64,000 nt of DNA, from contig NZ_FUXW01000001.1 of NCBI RefSeq assembly GCF_900167005.1, forward strand, positions 372,001-436,000. The letters run 5' to 3'. The first letter of the stretch is position 1. Each line of letters begins with the position of its first letter. This document shows positions 8,796-18,129 of the stretch, in pieces. The translations under genes were made by a program, and so were the position numbers. The notes beneath the pieces are model-generated. The model did no database searches and had not been told where the DNA came from. It saw only the letters and a list, made by a program, of their open reading frames with translations. The DNA comes from Butyricicoccus pullicaecorum DSM 23266 (GTDB lineage Bacteria > Bacillota > Clostridia > Oscillospirales > Butyricicoccaceae).

Positions 8796-9395
8796 TTAAT
8801 CTTCGAAGGGTTCCTGGAAGAGGGTGCAGACGTCATCGCCATCGGGCGTTTCTCCGGTAACTGCGCCTTCGTCGAGGTTGGTCAGACGGAAGACCTGATA
8901 GAGGGTATCATTTTTCGTGGTTTCGGTGATGACCAGACGTTTCCAGGAAGTCTCCTTGACACCGCGATCGGATTCCGCAGCGAATTTGTCGGCGCTGTTG
9001 TCTGTCTTCAAGGTGTAGGCAGTACCATCGCAGGACAGGGTGGAGACGATGGGGTCGCCTTCGGTGGTGTACTGTTTGATCTGGATGGTTGCAGACTTGC
9101 CGACACCGGTTACGTTGAGAAATTCTTCAAAGTTTTCCCGACCGGTGGTTTCACCGGAATTTGGAAGATCGAGCACACCGCAGTCAAAGAAGTCGATTGC
9201 GTTGGGGTCTTCGGGAATGTCGGTGGGCTGAGAGGTGCTGGGAGTGGACTGGGAATCGTCTGTGGTCTGCTGGTCGGTCGTCGACTGGGACTGATCGGGC
9301 GGCGTGGACGGATTTTCCGCTGTGTCCTTAGGGCCGCAGGCGGTCAATCCGGCGAGCAGCAGGCAGAATATGAATAAAAGTTTGGTTCGTTTCAT
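8796..9395 (-). CDS. Lipoprotein of unknown function
   Basis: Predicted secreted lipoprotein, 199 aa. It begins with a basic, hydrophobic signal peptide ending in the lipobox LTAC (Cys20). A Thr/Ser/Gln/Pro/Asp-rich linker follows (residues ~22-65), then a folded domain of ~130 residues rich in Thr and acidic residues. I do not recognise the domain. It appears to be transcribed alone, convergent with transketolase. Linker plus small domain suggests exposure at the outer face of the membrane. Confidence 0.75.
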   Translation of the reverse strand: MKRTKLLFIFCLLLAGLTACGPKDTAENPSTPPDQSQSTTDQQTTDDSQSTPSTSQPTDIPEDPNAIDFFDCGVLDLPNSGETTGRENFEEFLNVTGVGKSATIQIKQYTTEGDPIVSTLSCDGTAYTLKTDNSADKFAAESDRGVKETSWKRLVITETTKNDTLYQVFRLTNLDEGAVTGETPDGDDVCTLFQEPFED

Positions 9396-9607
9396 CGTGC
9401 GTCATCTCCTTTATATGCAGATAGACGAGGAAAATAAGAGGAAAGTTCCTCTATTTGTATTGTAGCAGAAGGGAAGTCTTTGTGCAATGCGGCGTGTCGG
9501 ATATGCCGGAAGAAAAAGCGATTGAGGCGTATTTTCTCTAGGCAAACGCGGCGTGGTGCGGTAAAATAGAGATATACATTACAACACGCAAAACGGAGGT
9601 TTCGCAA

Positions 9608-10780
9608 ATGGACGCAAAGGAAAGAGCGCTGCTGGCGCATGAAGAGTGGGGCGGAAAGATCGAGGTCGTTGCACGCTGCCCGGTTGAGAACCGTGAGGAT
9701 CTGTCGATCGCTTACACCCCGGGTGTTGCCGAGCCTTGCCTCAAGATTAAGGATGACCCGTCCCTGAGCTATAAATACACCCGCCGTCACAATCTGGTTG
9801 CGGTGATCACCGACGGTACGGCGGTACTGGGTCTGGGTGATATCGGCCCGGAGGCCGGCATGCCGGTCATGGAGGGCAAGTGTGCACTGTTTAAGGCCTT
9901 CGCTGACGTGGATGCCTTCCCGCTTTGCGTCAAGAGCAAGGATGTAGACGAGATCGTGCGCACCATCCAGCTGATTTCCGGTTCGTTCGGCGGTGTCAAT
10001 CTGGAGGATATCGCGGCACCGCGCTGCTTCGAGATCGAGCGCCGTCTGAAGGAAGTTTGCGACATTCCGATTTTCCACGATGACCAGCATGGTACGGCAG
10101 TTTGCTGTGCGGCTGCGATGATCAACGCTTGCCGTCTGACCGGTCGTGACCTTAAGGACATCAAGCTGGTTGTCAACGGCTGCGGCGCGGCAGCGATCGC
10201 GGTCACCAAGTTCCTGATGTTCCTGGGCGTGCAGAACGTTATCATGTGCGAGCGTTTCGGCATCGTATGCGAGGGCGACGAGCGCCTCAATCCGGCACAG
10301 GCAGAGATGGCAAAGATCACCAACCGCGACCACATGACCGGTACCCTTGCCGATGCGGTCAAGGGTGCGGACGTGTTCTTTGGTCTGTCGGCACCGGGCG
10401 TGTTGACTGCCGAGATGGTTTCGACCATGGCCAAGGACCCGATGGTCTTTGCGATGGCAAACCCGGTACCCGAGATCTGGCCGGACGAGGCCAAGAAGGG
10501 CGGCGCAGCCGTTGTCGGCACCGGTCGTTCGGACTACCCCAACCAGATCAACAACGTACTGGCCTTCCCGGGCATCTTCCGAGGTGCGCTTGACGTGCGT
10601 GCATCGGACATCAATGAAGAGATGAAAATGGCGGCAGCTTATGCGATTGCGCACGTCATCACCGACGAAGAACTGTCGGCGGATAACATCATGCCGCTGG
10701 CCTTTGACGCGCGTGTTACGGGTGCTGTTGCCAAAGCCGTTGCAGATGCTGCGGTTCGTACCGGCGTTGCGCGTGTCTGA
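9608..10780 (+). CDS. NAD(P)-dependent malic enzyme
   Basis: Oxidative decarboxylation of malate to pyruvate and CO2 with NAD(P)H formation, in the cytoplasm. 390 aa, the short bacterial type without a phosphotransacetylase domain. The malate-binding N-terminal half shows SIAYTPGVAEPCLKI, the catalytic-region LVAVITDGTAVLGLGDIG and EGKCALFKAFADVDAFP. The metal/NAD segment is FHDDQHGTAV, and the NAD-binding loop is VNGCGAAAIA near residue 183. A clear ACGGAGGT ribosome site precedes the ATG. It seems to be monocistronic. Confidence 0.95.
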   Translation: MDAKERALLAHEEWGGKIEVVARCPVENREDLSIAYTPGVAEPCLKIKDDPSLSYKYTRRHNLVAVITDGTAVLGLGDIGPEAGMPVMEGKCALFKAFADVDAFPLCVKSKDVDEIVRTIQLISGSFGGVNLEDIAAPRCFEIERRLKEVCDIPIFHDDQHGTAVCCAAAMINACRLTGRDLKDIKLVVNGCGAAAIAVTKFLMFLGVQNVIMCERFGIVCEGDERLNPAQAEMAKITNRDHMTGTLADAVKGADVFFGLSAPGVLTAEMVSTMAKDPMVFAMANPVPEIWPDEAKKGGAAVVGTGRSDYPNQINNVLAFPGIFRGALDVRASDINEEMKMAAAYAIAHVITDEELSADNIMPLAFDARVTGAVAKAVADAAVRTGVARV

Positions 10781-10832
10781 GTACTTTTTGTCTAAATCGT
10801 AAGAAAATTTGGGTACCTTTGCTATAAGATAG

Positions 10833-10861
10833 TTGACTTTTGTGGTGCAGTCTTATACAAT
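10833..10861 (+). promoter_or_regulatory. Promoter of iolE
   Basis: TTGACT (10833-10838), 17 bp, TACAAT (10856-10861), about 70 nt upstream of the iolE start. Confidence 0.6.
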
Positions 10862-10930
10862 AGAAACATGAAGAGCTTGCGCTGCGCTCTCTGCGTGGTG
10901 GTTGCAAATTTCATTACGGAGGTATGAAAA

Positions 10931-11842
10931 ATGTTAGATCCCAAGAAAGTAAGACTCGGTATGTGCCCGATTGGTTGGTCCAACGATGATATGTGGGATC
11001 TCGGCGACGAAAACACTTTCCAGCAGTGTGTCTCTGAGATGGCACTGGCTGGTTTCACCGGTTCCGAGGTCGGTCATAAGTATCCCGAGGACAAGGTTGT
11101 CCTCAAGCATATGCTGGACGTACGTGGTATGACCATCGCGTCCAAGTGGTTCTCTTCCTTCCTGGTTGACAAGCCGTACGAAGAGGTTGAGGCTGAGTTC
11201 ATCAAGGAGCTGGAGTACCTGAAGTATGTTGGCGCAACTGCAATCAACATCTCCGAGCAGTCCGGTTCGATCCAGGGCAAGACTGATGTTTCCGTTCTGG
11301 ACATGGAGAACAAGCGCGTACTGACCGATGAGGAGTGGACTCGTCTGTGCGAGGGTCTGAACAAGCTGGGCAAGCTGTCCCTCGAGCAGTACGGCATCCG
11401 TTCCTGCTTCCATCATCACATGGGCACCGTGGTACAGACCGTTGAGGAGACCACCCGCCTGATGGAGAACACCGATCCCAAGTACGTATTCCTGTGCTTC
11501 GACACCGGCCACTTCACCTTCGCTGGCGAGGACCCGGTTAAGATGCTGGAGAAGTTCGCTGACCGCGTAGGTCACGTACACCTCAAGAACATGCGTATGC
11601 CGATCGTTGAGAAGGTTCGTGCTGAGCACTGGTCCTTCCTGGACGCTGTCCGCAACGGCGCATTCACCGTACCGGGTGATCCGGACGGCTGCGTACAGTT
11701 CGACGACGTATTCGAGCTGCTCGACAAGGCTGGCTACGAAGGCTGGATCATGGTCGAGGCTGAGCAGGATCCTGCAAAGGCAAATCCGTTCGAGTACGCA
11801 AAGATGGCTCGCGCATACATCAAGGAGCACACTGGTCTCTAA
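10931..11842 (+). CDS. iolE: Myo-inosose-2 dehydratase (IolE)
   Basis: Dehydrates 2-keto-myo-inositol (inosose) to trihydroxycyclohexane-dione, the IolD substrate. 303 aa, TIM-barrel of the xylose-isomerase-like family. The N-terminal MCPIGWSNDDMWDLG is characteristic of IolE. Barrel metal ligands can be seen in CFHHHMGTVVQTVEE (~residue 160), LCFDTGHFTFAGEDP (~190) and VGHVHLKNMR (~217), with a closing Glu in WIMVEAEQDP. It has its own promoter and a GGAGGT ribosome site. It is 6.8 kb away from iolB-iolD, so the pathway is split into at least two units here. Confidence 0.95.
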   Translation: MLDPKKVRLGMCPIGWSNDDMWDLGDENTFQQCVSEMALAGFTGSEVGHKYPEDKVVLKHMLDVRGMTIASKWFSSFLVDKPYEEVEAEFIKELEYLKYVGATAINISEQSGSIQGKTDVSVLDMENKRVLTDEEWTRLCEGLNKLGKLSLEQYGIRSCFHHHMGTVVQTVEETTRLMENTDPKYVFLCFDTGHFTFAGEDPVKMLEKFADRVGHVHLKNMRMPIVEKVRAEHWSFLDAVRNGAFTVPGDPDGCVQFDDVFELLDKAGYEGWIMVEAEQDPAKANPFEYAKMARAYIKEHTGL

Positions 11843-11891
11843 TTTTAGCGACCTGCTAACCGAACATATCGAGTCAAAAATGACACCAAGA

Positions 11892-12131
11892 GAGCCGACC
11901 GAATGGTCGGCTCTTTGACTGTTAAAAACACTTACGCCCCGCAGGGCGTGTGTGATTTTGGCAAAAAGACGCGACATGTGCGTGGCTTTTTGCACAGCGA
12001 AACACCCGGGACCGCTCATTGATGCGCGGTTTCGGGTGTTCTTCGTCCAGAGCGCTTTGCGCGGCGGACGCTGATTCGTCGGAAAACCGCAGTTTTCCGA
12101 CGACCTGAGCCGACCGAATGGTCGGCTCTTT
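11892..12131 (+). repeat. Terminator-flanked structured element, copy 1
   Basis: A 25-bp intrinsic terminator hairpin (GAGCCGACC/GGTCGGCTC with trailing T) occurs at 11892-11916, after iolE, and again identically at 12107-12131. Between them are five hairpins: ACGCCC/GGGCGT (11934-11949), GCAAAAAG/CTTTTTGC (11961-11993), AACACCCG/CGGGTGTT (12001-12040), a GTCC..GCGC-TTT-GCGC..GGAC hairpin (12046-12070) and CGTCGGAAAAC/GTTTTCCGACG (12077-12102). The same layout recurs at 37281-37521 with different flanking terminators. Orientation is plus, because the T tract follows on that strand. Structured RNA or small mobile element; function unknown. Confidence 0.7.
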
Positions 12132-12134
12132 TCG

Positions 12135-12163
12135 TTGCATCTAAGCGGACGTTATGGTATCAT
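12135..12163 (+). promoter_or_regulatory. Promoter of the YcxB-like gene pair
   Basis: TTGCAT (12135-12140), 17 bp, TATCAT (12158-12163), starting directly after the right terminator of the structured element. Confidence 0.5.
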
Positions 12164-12194
12164 AAAAGGCAGAACGAGCAAGGAGGAGAACACT

Positions 12195-12737
12195 GTGCTG
12201 CAGCAATATCGCTATGAGATTGGGCCGGAAGAGTACCTGGCCTATCAAAAATATCATGTGGCGCACGATCGTGCCATCGCGTCGCGTATTTTCTGGATGC
12301 GCTGGCTGATCAGCCTGGGCATTCTGCTGGTTGGCGTACTGCTTGAAGCCGTTGGACGGATTGGCCTGATTGCAATTATACCGTTCGCCATTCTGGCTGT
12401 CTGTGCCTGGGTGCTCATTCCGCAGTGGATGCGCGACAGCATGCGCAAGACTGCCGAAAAGAAGTACGCGCCGCGCATTACACCCTACACCGCCGTGACG
12501 AGCGTAGAGGAGGACGGTCTGCACATCAACGATGGAGAGGAGACCAACGTTCTGCTGTACGACAGCATTGAGCAAATCGGAGACGAGGACGGATATCTGT
12601 TTTTGAGCTACGGAGACCGTCAGACCGTGGTCATTCCGCCGTCGGCATTTGTCCGGGGCGAGAGCGAGCGGGCAGAATTTCTGTCCGAATTGCGGCACAT
12701 GGTACATAAACGAAGAAGTGGAGTTGCGGAGAAGTAA
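12195..12737 (+). CDS. YcxB-like membrane protein
   Basis: Small membrane protein, 180 aa. Two hydrophobic segments (residues ~36-75) are followed by a soluble C-terminal domain of ~100 residues with LLYDSIEQIGDEDGYLFLSYGDRQTVVIPPSAF, the pattern of YcxB-like C-terminal domains. The start is GTG at 12195 with AAGGAGGA 7 nt upstream; the longer frame from 12135 runs into promoter sequence. It precedes a paralogue by 2 nt. Function of the family is not established. Confidence 0.7.
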   Translation: MLQQYRYEIGPEEYLAYQKYHVAHDRAIASRIFWMRWLISLGILLVGVLLEAVGRIGLIAIIPFAILAVCAWVLIPQWMRDSMRKTAEKKYAPRITPYTAVTSVEEDGLHINDGEETNVLLYDSIEQIGDEDGYLFLSYGDRQTVVIPPSAFVRGESERAEFLSELRHMVHKRRSGVAEK

Positions 12738-12739
12738 AA

Positions 12740-13297
12740 ATGGAACTGAATTATGTCATCACGCCACAGGATTTTGTGGACTACAATATATACTTTATCG
12801 ATCATGACCCGCTGACCCAGAAGTCTATCCGGAATATGAGCATCATTCTGGCGGGACTGGTCATCGTCGGCGGTACCGGACTGATGTACGCGCTCAATTC
12901 GCTGACGCCTGTCAGCGTTGCGGTGTATCTGATCCTTGCGGTTGCCTGTTTCTTGGGCGGTCCGAAAATGTACAAGCGCAAGGTGCACAAGCATGTGCAC
13001 ATGACCCTCAGACGCGCAACCAATAAGCACATTTGCGGTCCGAAAACGCTCAAATTGACCGATGAAGGCGTGCAGCTCATCGGTGAGAGCGAGGACACCC
13101 TGCATCCGTACGCGAGCTTTAAGCGCGTGACAGAGGCAGCGCGTCAGGTGTATCTGTATCTGGACGATCTGGCAGGTCTGATTGTGCCCAACAGCGCGTT
13201 TGCCAATGACGAGGAGAAGAAAGAGTTTATCCGTGTGCTGGAAGAGCGCATTGCGCAGGCCAAGCAGAACGCACCGGAAGAGAAGGAAGAGGCGTAG
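12740..13297 (+). CDS. YcxB-like membrane protein, second copy
   Basis: 185 aa. It has the same architecture as the gene before it: an N-terminal EYxxY-like segment (QDFVDYNIYFIDHDP against EEYLAYQKYHVAHDR), two hydrophobic stretches near residues 32-76, then a domain ending in YLYLDDLAGLIVPNSAFANDEE. This is clearly a diverged tandem duplicate. The ATG lies 2 nt after the previous stop, so the two are probably co-translated. A LacI gene follows 34 nt downstream. Confidence 0.7.
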   Translation: MELNYVITPQDFVDYNIYFIDHDPLTQKSIRNMSIILAGLVIVGGTGLMYALNSLTPVSVAVYLILAVACFLGGPKMYKRKVHKHVHMTLRRATNKHICGPKTLKLTDEGVQLIGESEDTLHPYASFKRVTEAARQVYLYLDDLAGLIVPNSAFANDEEKKEFIRVLEERIAQAKQNAPEEKEEA

Positions 13298-13331
13298 GGA
13301 AAGAGAAGGGAAAAAGGAGGAGAGGGTCGCG

Positions 13332-14357
13332 ATGGCAGTGACGCTCAAACAAATCGCTGAGATCGCAGGCGTATCGCGCGGAACGGTAGACCGTGCGCTG
13401 CATGATCGCGGACGCGTCAGCCCGGAAGTCGCCGAGCGGGTGCGCAGAATTGCCGAGGAACTGGGTTATCACCCCAATGCGGTCGGTCAGGCACTGGCGC
13501 GCAGCCGCAAGCAGATCAAAATTGGTATTATCGTGCAGTCGGCTGAGACACCAACCATGAAAATCGTTGTGGAAGGTGCCGAGCAGGCCGCGCGTGCGCT
13601 GCAAAAAGAGGGCGTGGAGGTTGTTATCCGCACCATGGAGTCGGTGGATGCCATACAGGAAATGCTGTACCTCGATGAACTGATGGAGATGGGCATTCAT
13701 GGTCTGGCCATCACACCGGCAGATGATGCGATTATCTGCGAAAAGCTCAACGAGATTGCCGATCAGGGCATTCCGGTCGTGACGTTCAACGCCGATTTGC
13801 CGCAGTCGAGGCGCATGTGCTTTGTCGGACAGGATAACGCCCGTGCAGGCCGCACGGCAGCGGGACTGATGGCGCTGATGGTCGCACAGGACGGAAAGGT
13901 CGCAACGATCACCGGACATCTGCGCAATGACGGACACCGCATGCGCTGCACGAGCTTTTCCGAGGAACTGCGCTGCATTGCGCCCGGCATCATGACGCTG
14001 CCTATCCAGCCATGTTTTGACCGCGATGACTGCGCGTATGAACTGACACAACACCTGCTGGCAGAGCATCCCGACCTTGCGGGTATCTACGTCGCCGCCA
14101 ACGGTCAGCACGGCGTGTGCGAGGCACTGCGCGAGGCCGGACGGGACGGAAAGGTGCGCGTCATCGCCTACGACGTGACCCCGCAGAACATCGACGAGCT
14201 GCGGCAGGGTACGATCAGCATTCTGATTGACCAGACCGCCCGCGAGCAGGGCAGCCGGCCGCTCATGCTGCTGCGCGATTTTATTCTCTACGGCAGACGG
14301 CCCGAGCACTCCTTCTGCTACACCGGCATCACGCTCAAGACTCGCTATAATCTGTAA
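13332..14357 (+). CDS. LacI/substrate-binding-domain type transcriptional regulator
   Basis: 342 aa. The N-terminal LacI helix-turn-helix TLKQIAEIAGVSRGTVDRAL (residues 4-23) and hinge HPNAVGQALARSR are followed by a periplasmic-binding-protein-like sensor (residues ~58-340). The sensor belongs to the ribose/galactose-binding type (ITPADDAIICEKLNEIADQGIPVVTFNAD). The start is ATG at 13332 with AAAGGAGGAGAG upstream. Such fused regulators sense sugars or inositol; the position at the end of the catabolic region suggests a similar regulon, but no operator or target is demonstrated. Confidence 0.88.
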   Translation: MAVTLKQIAEIAGVSRGTVDRALHDRGRVSPEVAERVRRIAEELGYHPNAVGQALARSRKQIKIGIIVQSAETPTMKIVVEGAEQAARALQKEGVEVVIRTMESVDAIQEMLYLDELMEMGIHGLAITPADDAIICEKLNEIADQGIPVVTFNADLPQSRRMCFVGQDNARAGRTAAGLMALMVAQDGKVATITGHLRNDGHRMRCTSFSEELRCIAPGIMTLPIQPCFDRDDCAYELTQHLLAEHPDLAGIYVAANGQHGVCEALREAGRDGKVRVIAYDVTPQNIDELRQGTISILIDQTAREQGSRPLMLLRDFILYGRRPEHSFCYTGITLKTRYNL

Positions 14358-14418
14358 AGTTTTGGAAAAATGCCCTGCTTTTGCCTGAATTGACACCGGT
14401 TTTTGGGCAGGTGTCTGG

Positions 14419-14447
14419 TTGACAAAGGCGGTGCGCTGGTGTATCAT
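14419..14447 (+). promoter_or_regulatory. Promoter of the thrS T-box transcript
   Basis: TTGACA (14419-14424), 17 bp, TATCAT (14442-14447), about 25 nt before the T-box stem I. Confidence 0.7.
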
Positions 14448-14469
14448 CATTATAAGATTTCATATCGAA

Positions 14470-14736
14470 AAGGCTTTGAAGGAAACCGCCGGATTCTAAC
14501 AGGCGGCCTGACAGAGAGTGTCCGCCGTGGCTGGAAGCGGACATCGGGCTGGAGAAAACGGCATACCGGTTCCTGAGCCGCACAGGGGAAAATTACAGTA
14601 TCCTGTGCCGAATCGCCCTCGTTACGGGCTCCGAGCGGCAGCCGCGGCATGTTGTCATGGCTGCAAGCAGGGTGGAACCGTGGGTTTTACAAGCTCACCC
14701 CTGAAATCAATTTCGATTTGGGGGTGGGCTTTTTTG
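14470..14736 (+). promoter_or_regulatory. T-box riboswitch (threonine) upstream of thrS
   Basis: A tRNA-sensing leader. The conserved T-box sequence CAGGGTGGAACCGTGG is at 14668-14683. Stem I carries the AGAGAGTG motif at 14513-14520 and a candidate specifier ACC (Thr) at 14565-14567. A terminator stem of CACCCC/GGGGTG type (14691-14731), followed by T7, competes with the antiterminator. Uncharged tRNA-Thr should stabilise antitermination and raise thrS expression. The specifier is assigned by position and by the downstream gene. Confidence 0.92.
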
Positions 14737-14770
14737 TTCGCCCCAAAGCCACAGAAAGGATGGAACCATT

Positions 14771-16525
14771 ATGTCTGACAATCAGTACACGTTTGAAAAC
14801 CCGGAATACCGTGATACCTACCGTCATACGGTCTCTCATATCCTCGCGCAGGCAGTTAAGCGCCTGTATCCCGAGGCAAAGCTGGCCATTGGCCCGGCGA
14901 TCGATAACGGTTTTTATTACGATATCGACCTGCCGTTCTCGCTGACCCAGGAGCACCTGGATGCGATCGAGGCAGAGATGAAGAAGATCTGCAAGGAGAA
15001 GCTGCCGCTCGAGCGCTTCGAGCTGCCGCGCGCCGAGGCACGCAAGCTCATGGAAGAGAAGGAAGAGCCGTACAAGGTAGAGCTCATCGACGATCTGCCC
15101 GAGGATGCAGTCATCTCCTTCTACAAGCAGGGCGAGTTCACCGACCTGTGCGCTGGTCCGCACCTGGATTCGACCGGTCGTGTTAAGGGCAATGCGCTCA
15201 AGCTGACCTCGGTTACCGGTGCTTACTGGCGTGGTGACGCGAGCCGCAAGATGCTCCAGCGTATTTACGGTACCGCATTCCCCAAGAAGGATGAGCTGGA
15301 TGCATATCTGCAGCGCATCGAGGAGGCAAAGCGTCGCGATCATCGTAAGCTGGGCCGCGAGCTGGGTCTGTTTACTATGATGGACGAGGGCCCGGGCTTC
15401 CCGTTCTTCCTGCCCAAGGGTATGATCCTCAAGAACACCCTGATTGACTTCTGGCGTGAGATTCACCGCAAGGCGGGCTATCAGGAGATCTCTACCCCGA
15501 TCATGCTCAACCGCAGTCTGTGGGAGCGTTCGGGTCACTGGGATCACTATAAGAACAACATGTACACCACGGTCATTGATGAGCAGGATTTCGCTATCAA
15601 GCCCATGAACTGCCCGGGTGGTATGCTGGTCTATAAGAATCAGCCGCACTCTTACCGTGAGCTGCCGCTGCGTGTCGGTGAGCTGGGCTTGGTACATCGT
15701 CATGAGCTGTCGGGTGCTCTGCACGGCCTGATGCGCGTACGCTGCTTCACTCAGGATGATGCGCATATCTTTATGACCCGTGAGCAGATTAAGGACGAGA
15801 TCAAGGGCGTCTGCAAGCTGATCGATGACGTATACAGCATGTTCGGCTTCCCGTACCACATTGAGCTGTCCACCATGCCGGAAGATCACATGGGTGATGA
15901 GGCTGATTGGGAGATGGCAACCAACGGCCTGAAGGCTGCACTGGAGGAAATGGGTAAGGATTACGTAATCAATGAGGGCGACGGCGCATTCTACGGCCCG
16001 AAGATTGACTTCCATCTGGAGGACTGCCTGGGTCGTACCTGGCAGTGCGGCACCATTCAGCTGGACTTCCAGCTGCCCGAGCGCTTTGAGCTTGAGTACA
16101 CCGGCGCGGATGACCAGAAGCACCGTCCGGTTATGATTCACCGCGTAGTCTTCGGTTCCATCGAGCGCTTCATCGGCATCCTGACCGAGCACTTCGCTGG
16201 TGCGTTCCCGACCTGGCTGGCACCGGTACAGGTTAAGCTGCTGACCATGACCGACCGTAACCGCGCATATGCGGAAGAAATTCAGCGTCAGCTCGAGGAC
16301 AAGGGCTTCCGCACCGAGCTTGACGAGCGCAACGAGAAGATTGGCTACAAGATTCGCGAGGCACAGCTTGAGAAGGTACCGTACATGCTGGTACTGGGCG
16401 ATAAGGAAGAAGAGGCAGGCCAGGTCGCTGTACGTGACCGTCGTGATGGTAAGACCACTGTCATGCCCATCGCTGAATTCGTCGAGAAGCTGGAATATGA
16501 AGTGAAGTCCCGCCTGTGTAAGTAA
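14771..16525 (+). CDS. thrS: Threonyl-tRNA synthetase, lacking the TGS domain
   Basis: Charges tRNA-Thr with threonine. 584 aa against about 640 for the common form: the protein begins directly at the N2 editing domain ([19 protein letters not shown] at residue ~18), so the ~60-residue TGS domain is absent. Editing residues continue at [16 protein letters not shown]. Class II motifs are [15 protein letters not shown], the Zn-site MNCPGG region, [29 protein letters not shown], and a C-terminal anticodon-binding domain starting near residue 480. It sits under a T-box and is followed by proS 83 nt later. Confidence 0.96.
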   Translation: MSDNQYTFENPEYRDTYRHTVSHILAQAVKRLYPEAKLAIGPAIDNGFYYDIDLPFSLTQEHLDAIEAEMKKICKEKLPLERFELPRAEARKLMEEKEEPYKVELIDDLPEDAVISFYKQGEFTDLCAGPHLDSTGRVKGNALKLTSVTGAYWRGDASRKMLQRIYGTAFPKKDELDAYLQRIEEAKRRDHRKLGRELGLFTMMDEGPGFPFFLPKGMILKNTLIDFWREIHRKAGYQEISTPIMLNRSLWERSGHWDHYKNNMYTTVIDEQDFAIKPMNCPGGMLVYKNQPHSYRELPLRVGELGLVHRHELSGALHGLMRVRCFTQDDAHIFMTREQIKDEIKGVCKLIDDVYSMFGFPYHIELSTMPEDHMGDEADWEMATNGLKAALEEMGKDYVINEGDGAFYGPKIDFHLEDCLGRTWQCGTIQLDFQLPERFELEYTGADDQKHRPVMIHRVVFGSIERFIGILTEHFAGAFPTWLAPVQVKLLTMTDRNRAYAEEIQRQLEDKGFRTELDERNEKIGYKIREAQLEKVPYMLVLGDKEEEAGQVAVRDRRDGKTTVMPIAEFVEKLEYEVKSRLCK

Positions 16526-16608
16526 GAATCAATCAGGCATTCCGCGTGCGGCATTGCCCAAAGGCTTGCCGCACGATTCCTAAATTTACAGAAAAGGTGA
16601 TTGCACAA

Positions 16609-18048
16609 ATGGCAGATAAGAAGAAACTGGTATCTGAGATCACGTCCATGGATGTCGATTTCGCCCAGTGGTATACCGACATCGTCAAGAAGGCTGAGAT
16701 GATCGACTACTCGTCGGTCAAGGGCTGCGTTATTATGCGCCCCTATGCACAGGCTCTGTGGGAGAACATCCAGAAGACTCTGGACGGCATGTTCAAGGAG
16801 ACCGGTCACGAGAACGTGGCAATGCCCATCTTTATCCCGGAATCCCTGCTGCTCAAGGAAGCAGACCACGTAGAGGGCTTTGCACCCGAGTGCGCATGGG
16901 TTACCCATGGCGGTTCGGAGAAGCTCGAGGAGCGTCTGTGCGTCCGTCCGACCTCCGAGACCCTGTTCTGCGAGCATTACGCGAAGATCGTTCGTTCCTG
17001 GCGTGACCTGCCCAAGCTGTATAACCAGTGGTGCTCGGTTGTTCGCTGGGAGAAGACCACCCGTCCGTTCCTGCGTTCGCGTGAGTTCTGGTGGCAGGAG
17101 GGTCACACCGTCCATGCAACCGAGGAGGAAGCACGCGAGGAGACCATGCGCATGCTCAATACCTACGCGACCTTCTGTGAGGACTACCTTGCAATCCCGG
17201 TGCTCAAGGGTCAGAAGACCGACAAGGAGCGTTTCGCAGGTGCAGAGGATACCTACACCATCGAGGCAATGATGCACGACGGTAAGGCACTGCAGTCCGG
17301 TACGTCGCACTACTTCGGTGATGGCTTTGCACGCGCATTCAACATGCAGTTCACCGACAAGAACAATACCCTCCAGTACATGTATCAGACTTCGTGGGGC
17401 GTATCCACCCGTCTGATCGGTGCGATCATCATGACCCACGGTGACAACGAGGGTCTGGTACTGCCGCCCAAGATCGCTCCCTTCCAGCTGGTTGTTATCC
17501 CGGTTGCAGCACACAAGCCGGGCGTCATCGACAAGGCAACCGAGCTGTACGAGATGCTCAAGCAGGCTGGCATCCGCACCAAGATCGACGTCACCGACAA
17601 CAGCCCCGGCTGGAAGTTTGCCGAGTACGAGATGAAGGGCTTCCCGCTCCGTCTCGAGGTCGGCCCGCGTGATATCGAGAACGGCCAGTGCGTTCTGGTT
17701 CGCCGCGACAACCGCGAGAAGACCGTTGTTAAGTTCGAGGATCTGACCACCGTTGTGCCCAAGCTGCTCGACGAGGTACAGCAGGCACTGTTTGACAAGG
17801 CGCTCAAGAACCGCGAGGAGCACACCTATGTAGCACACTCGATCGAGGACATGAAGAACATCCTCAAGGAGCACACCGGCTTTGTCAAGTCCATGTGGTG
17901 CGGCGATCTGGCCTGCGAGGAAAAGGTCAAGGAGGAGACCGGTATGCCTTCCCGCTGCATGCCTTTCGAACAGGAACACCTGGACGACGTTTGCCCGATC
18001 TGCGGCAAGCCGGCCAAGAAGATGATCGTCTGGGGCATCGCATACTAA
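16609..18048 (+). CDS. proS: Prolyl-tRNA synthetase, archaeal/eukaryotic type
   Basis: Charges tRNA-Pro. 479 aa, the short ProS3 form without the bacterial editing insertion (bacterial type ~570 aa). Class II motifs are [16 protein letters not shown] (~residue 110), [20 protein letters not shown] (motif 2, ~147) and [18 protein letters not shown] (~228). The C-terminal domain holds the zinc-type cysteines [10 protein letters not shown] and [10 protein letters not shown] and ends in the typical IVWGIAY. The ATG at 16609 has AAAAGGTGA upstream. A hairpin CGTGCGGC/GCCGCACG at 16538-16575 lies in the thrS-proS gap without a T run, so co-transcription under the T-box is plausible. Confidence 0.95.
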   Translation: MADKKKLVSEITSMDVDFAQWYTDIVKKAEMIDYSSVKGCVIMRPYAQALWENIQKTLDGMFKETGHENVAMPIFIPESLLLKEADHVEGFAPECAWVTHGGSEKLEERLCVRPTSETLFCEHYAKIVRSWRDLPKLYNQWCSVVRWEKTTRPFLRSREFWWQEGHTVHATEEEAREETMRMLNTYATFCEDYLAIPVLKGQKTDKERFAGAEDTYTIEAMMHDGKALQSGTSHYFGDGFARAFNMQFTDKNNTLQYMYQTSWGVSTRLIGAIIMTHGDNEGLVLPPKIAPFQLVVIPVAAHKPGVIDKATELYEMLKQAGIRTKIDVTDNSPGWKFAEYEMKGFPLRLEVGPRDIENGQCVLVRRDNREKTVVKFEDLTTVVPKLLDEVQQALFDKALKNREEHTYVAHSIEDMKNILKEHTGFVKSMWCGDLACEEKVKEETGMPSRCMPFEQEHLDDVCPICGKPAKKMIVWGIAY

Positions 18049-18129
18049 GTTTAAAAACGATCTGTCAGAGGAGGGCCGCGCAGATATTGCGCGGCTCTCG
18101 CGCTATCAAGAGAAAAGGAGGACGCAATT

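Noticed and set aside
11922-12140. Minus-strand reading frame shared with 37230-37541 (SAAQSALDEE..PKPRINER)
   Set aside because: The two frames look alike only because the DNA of the structured element is alike. Changes keep hairpin pairing, there is no ribosome site, and the frame runs through terminators.
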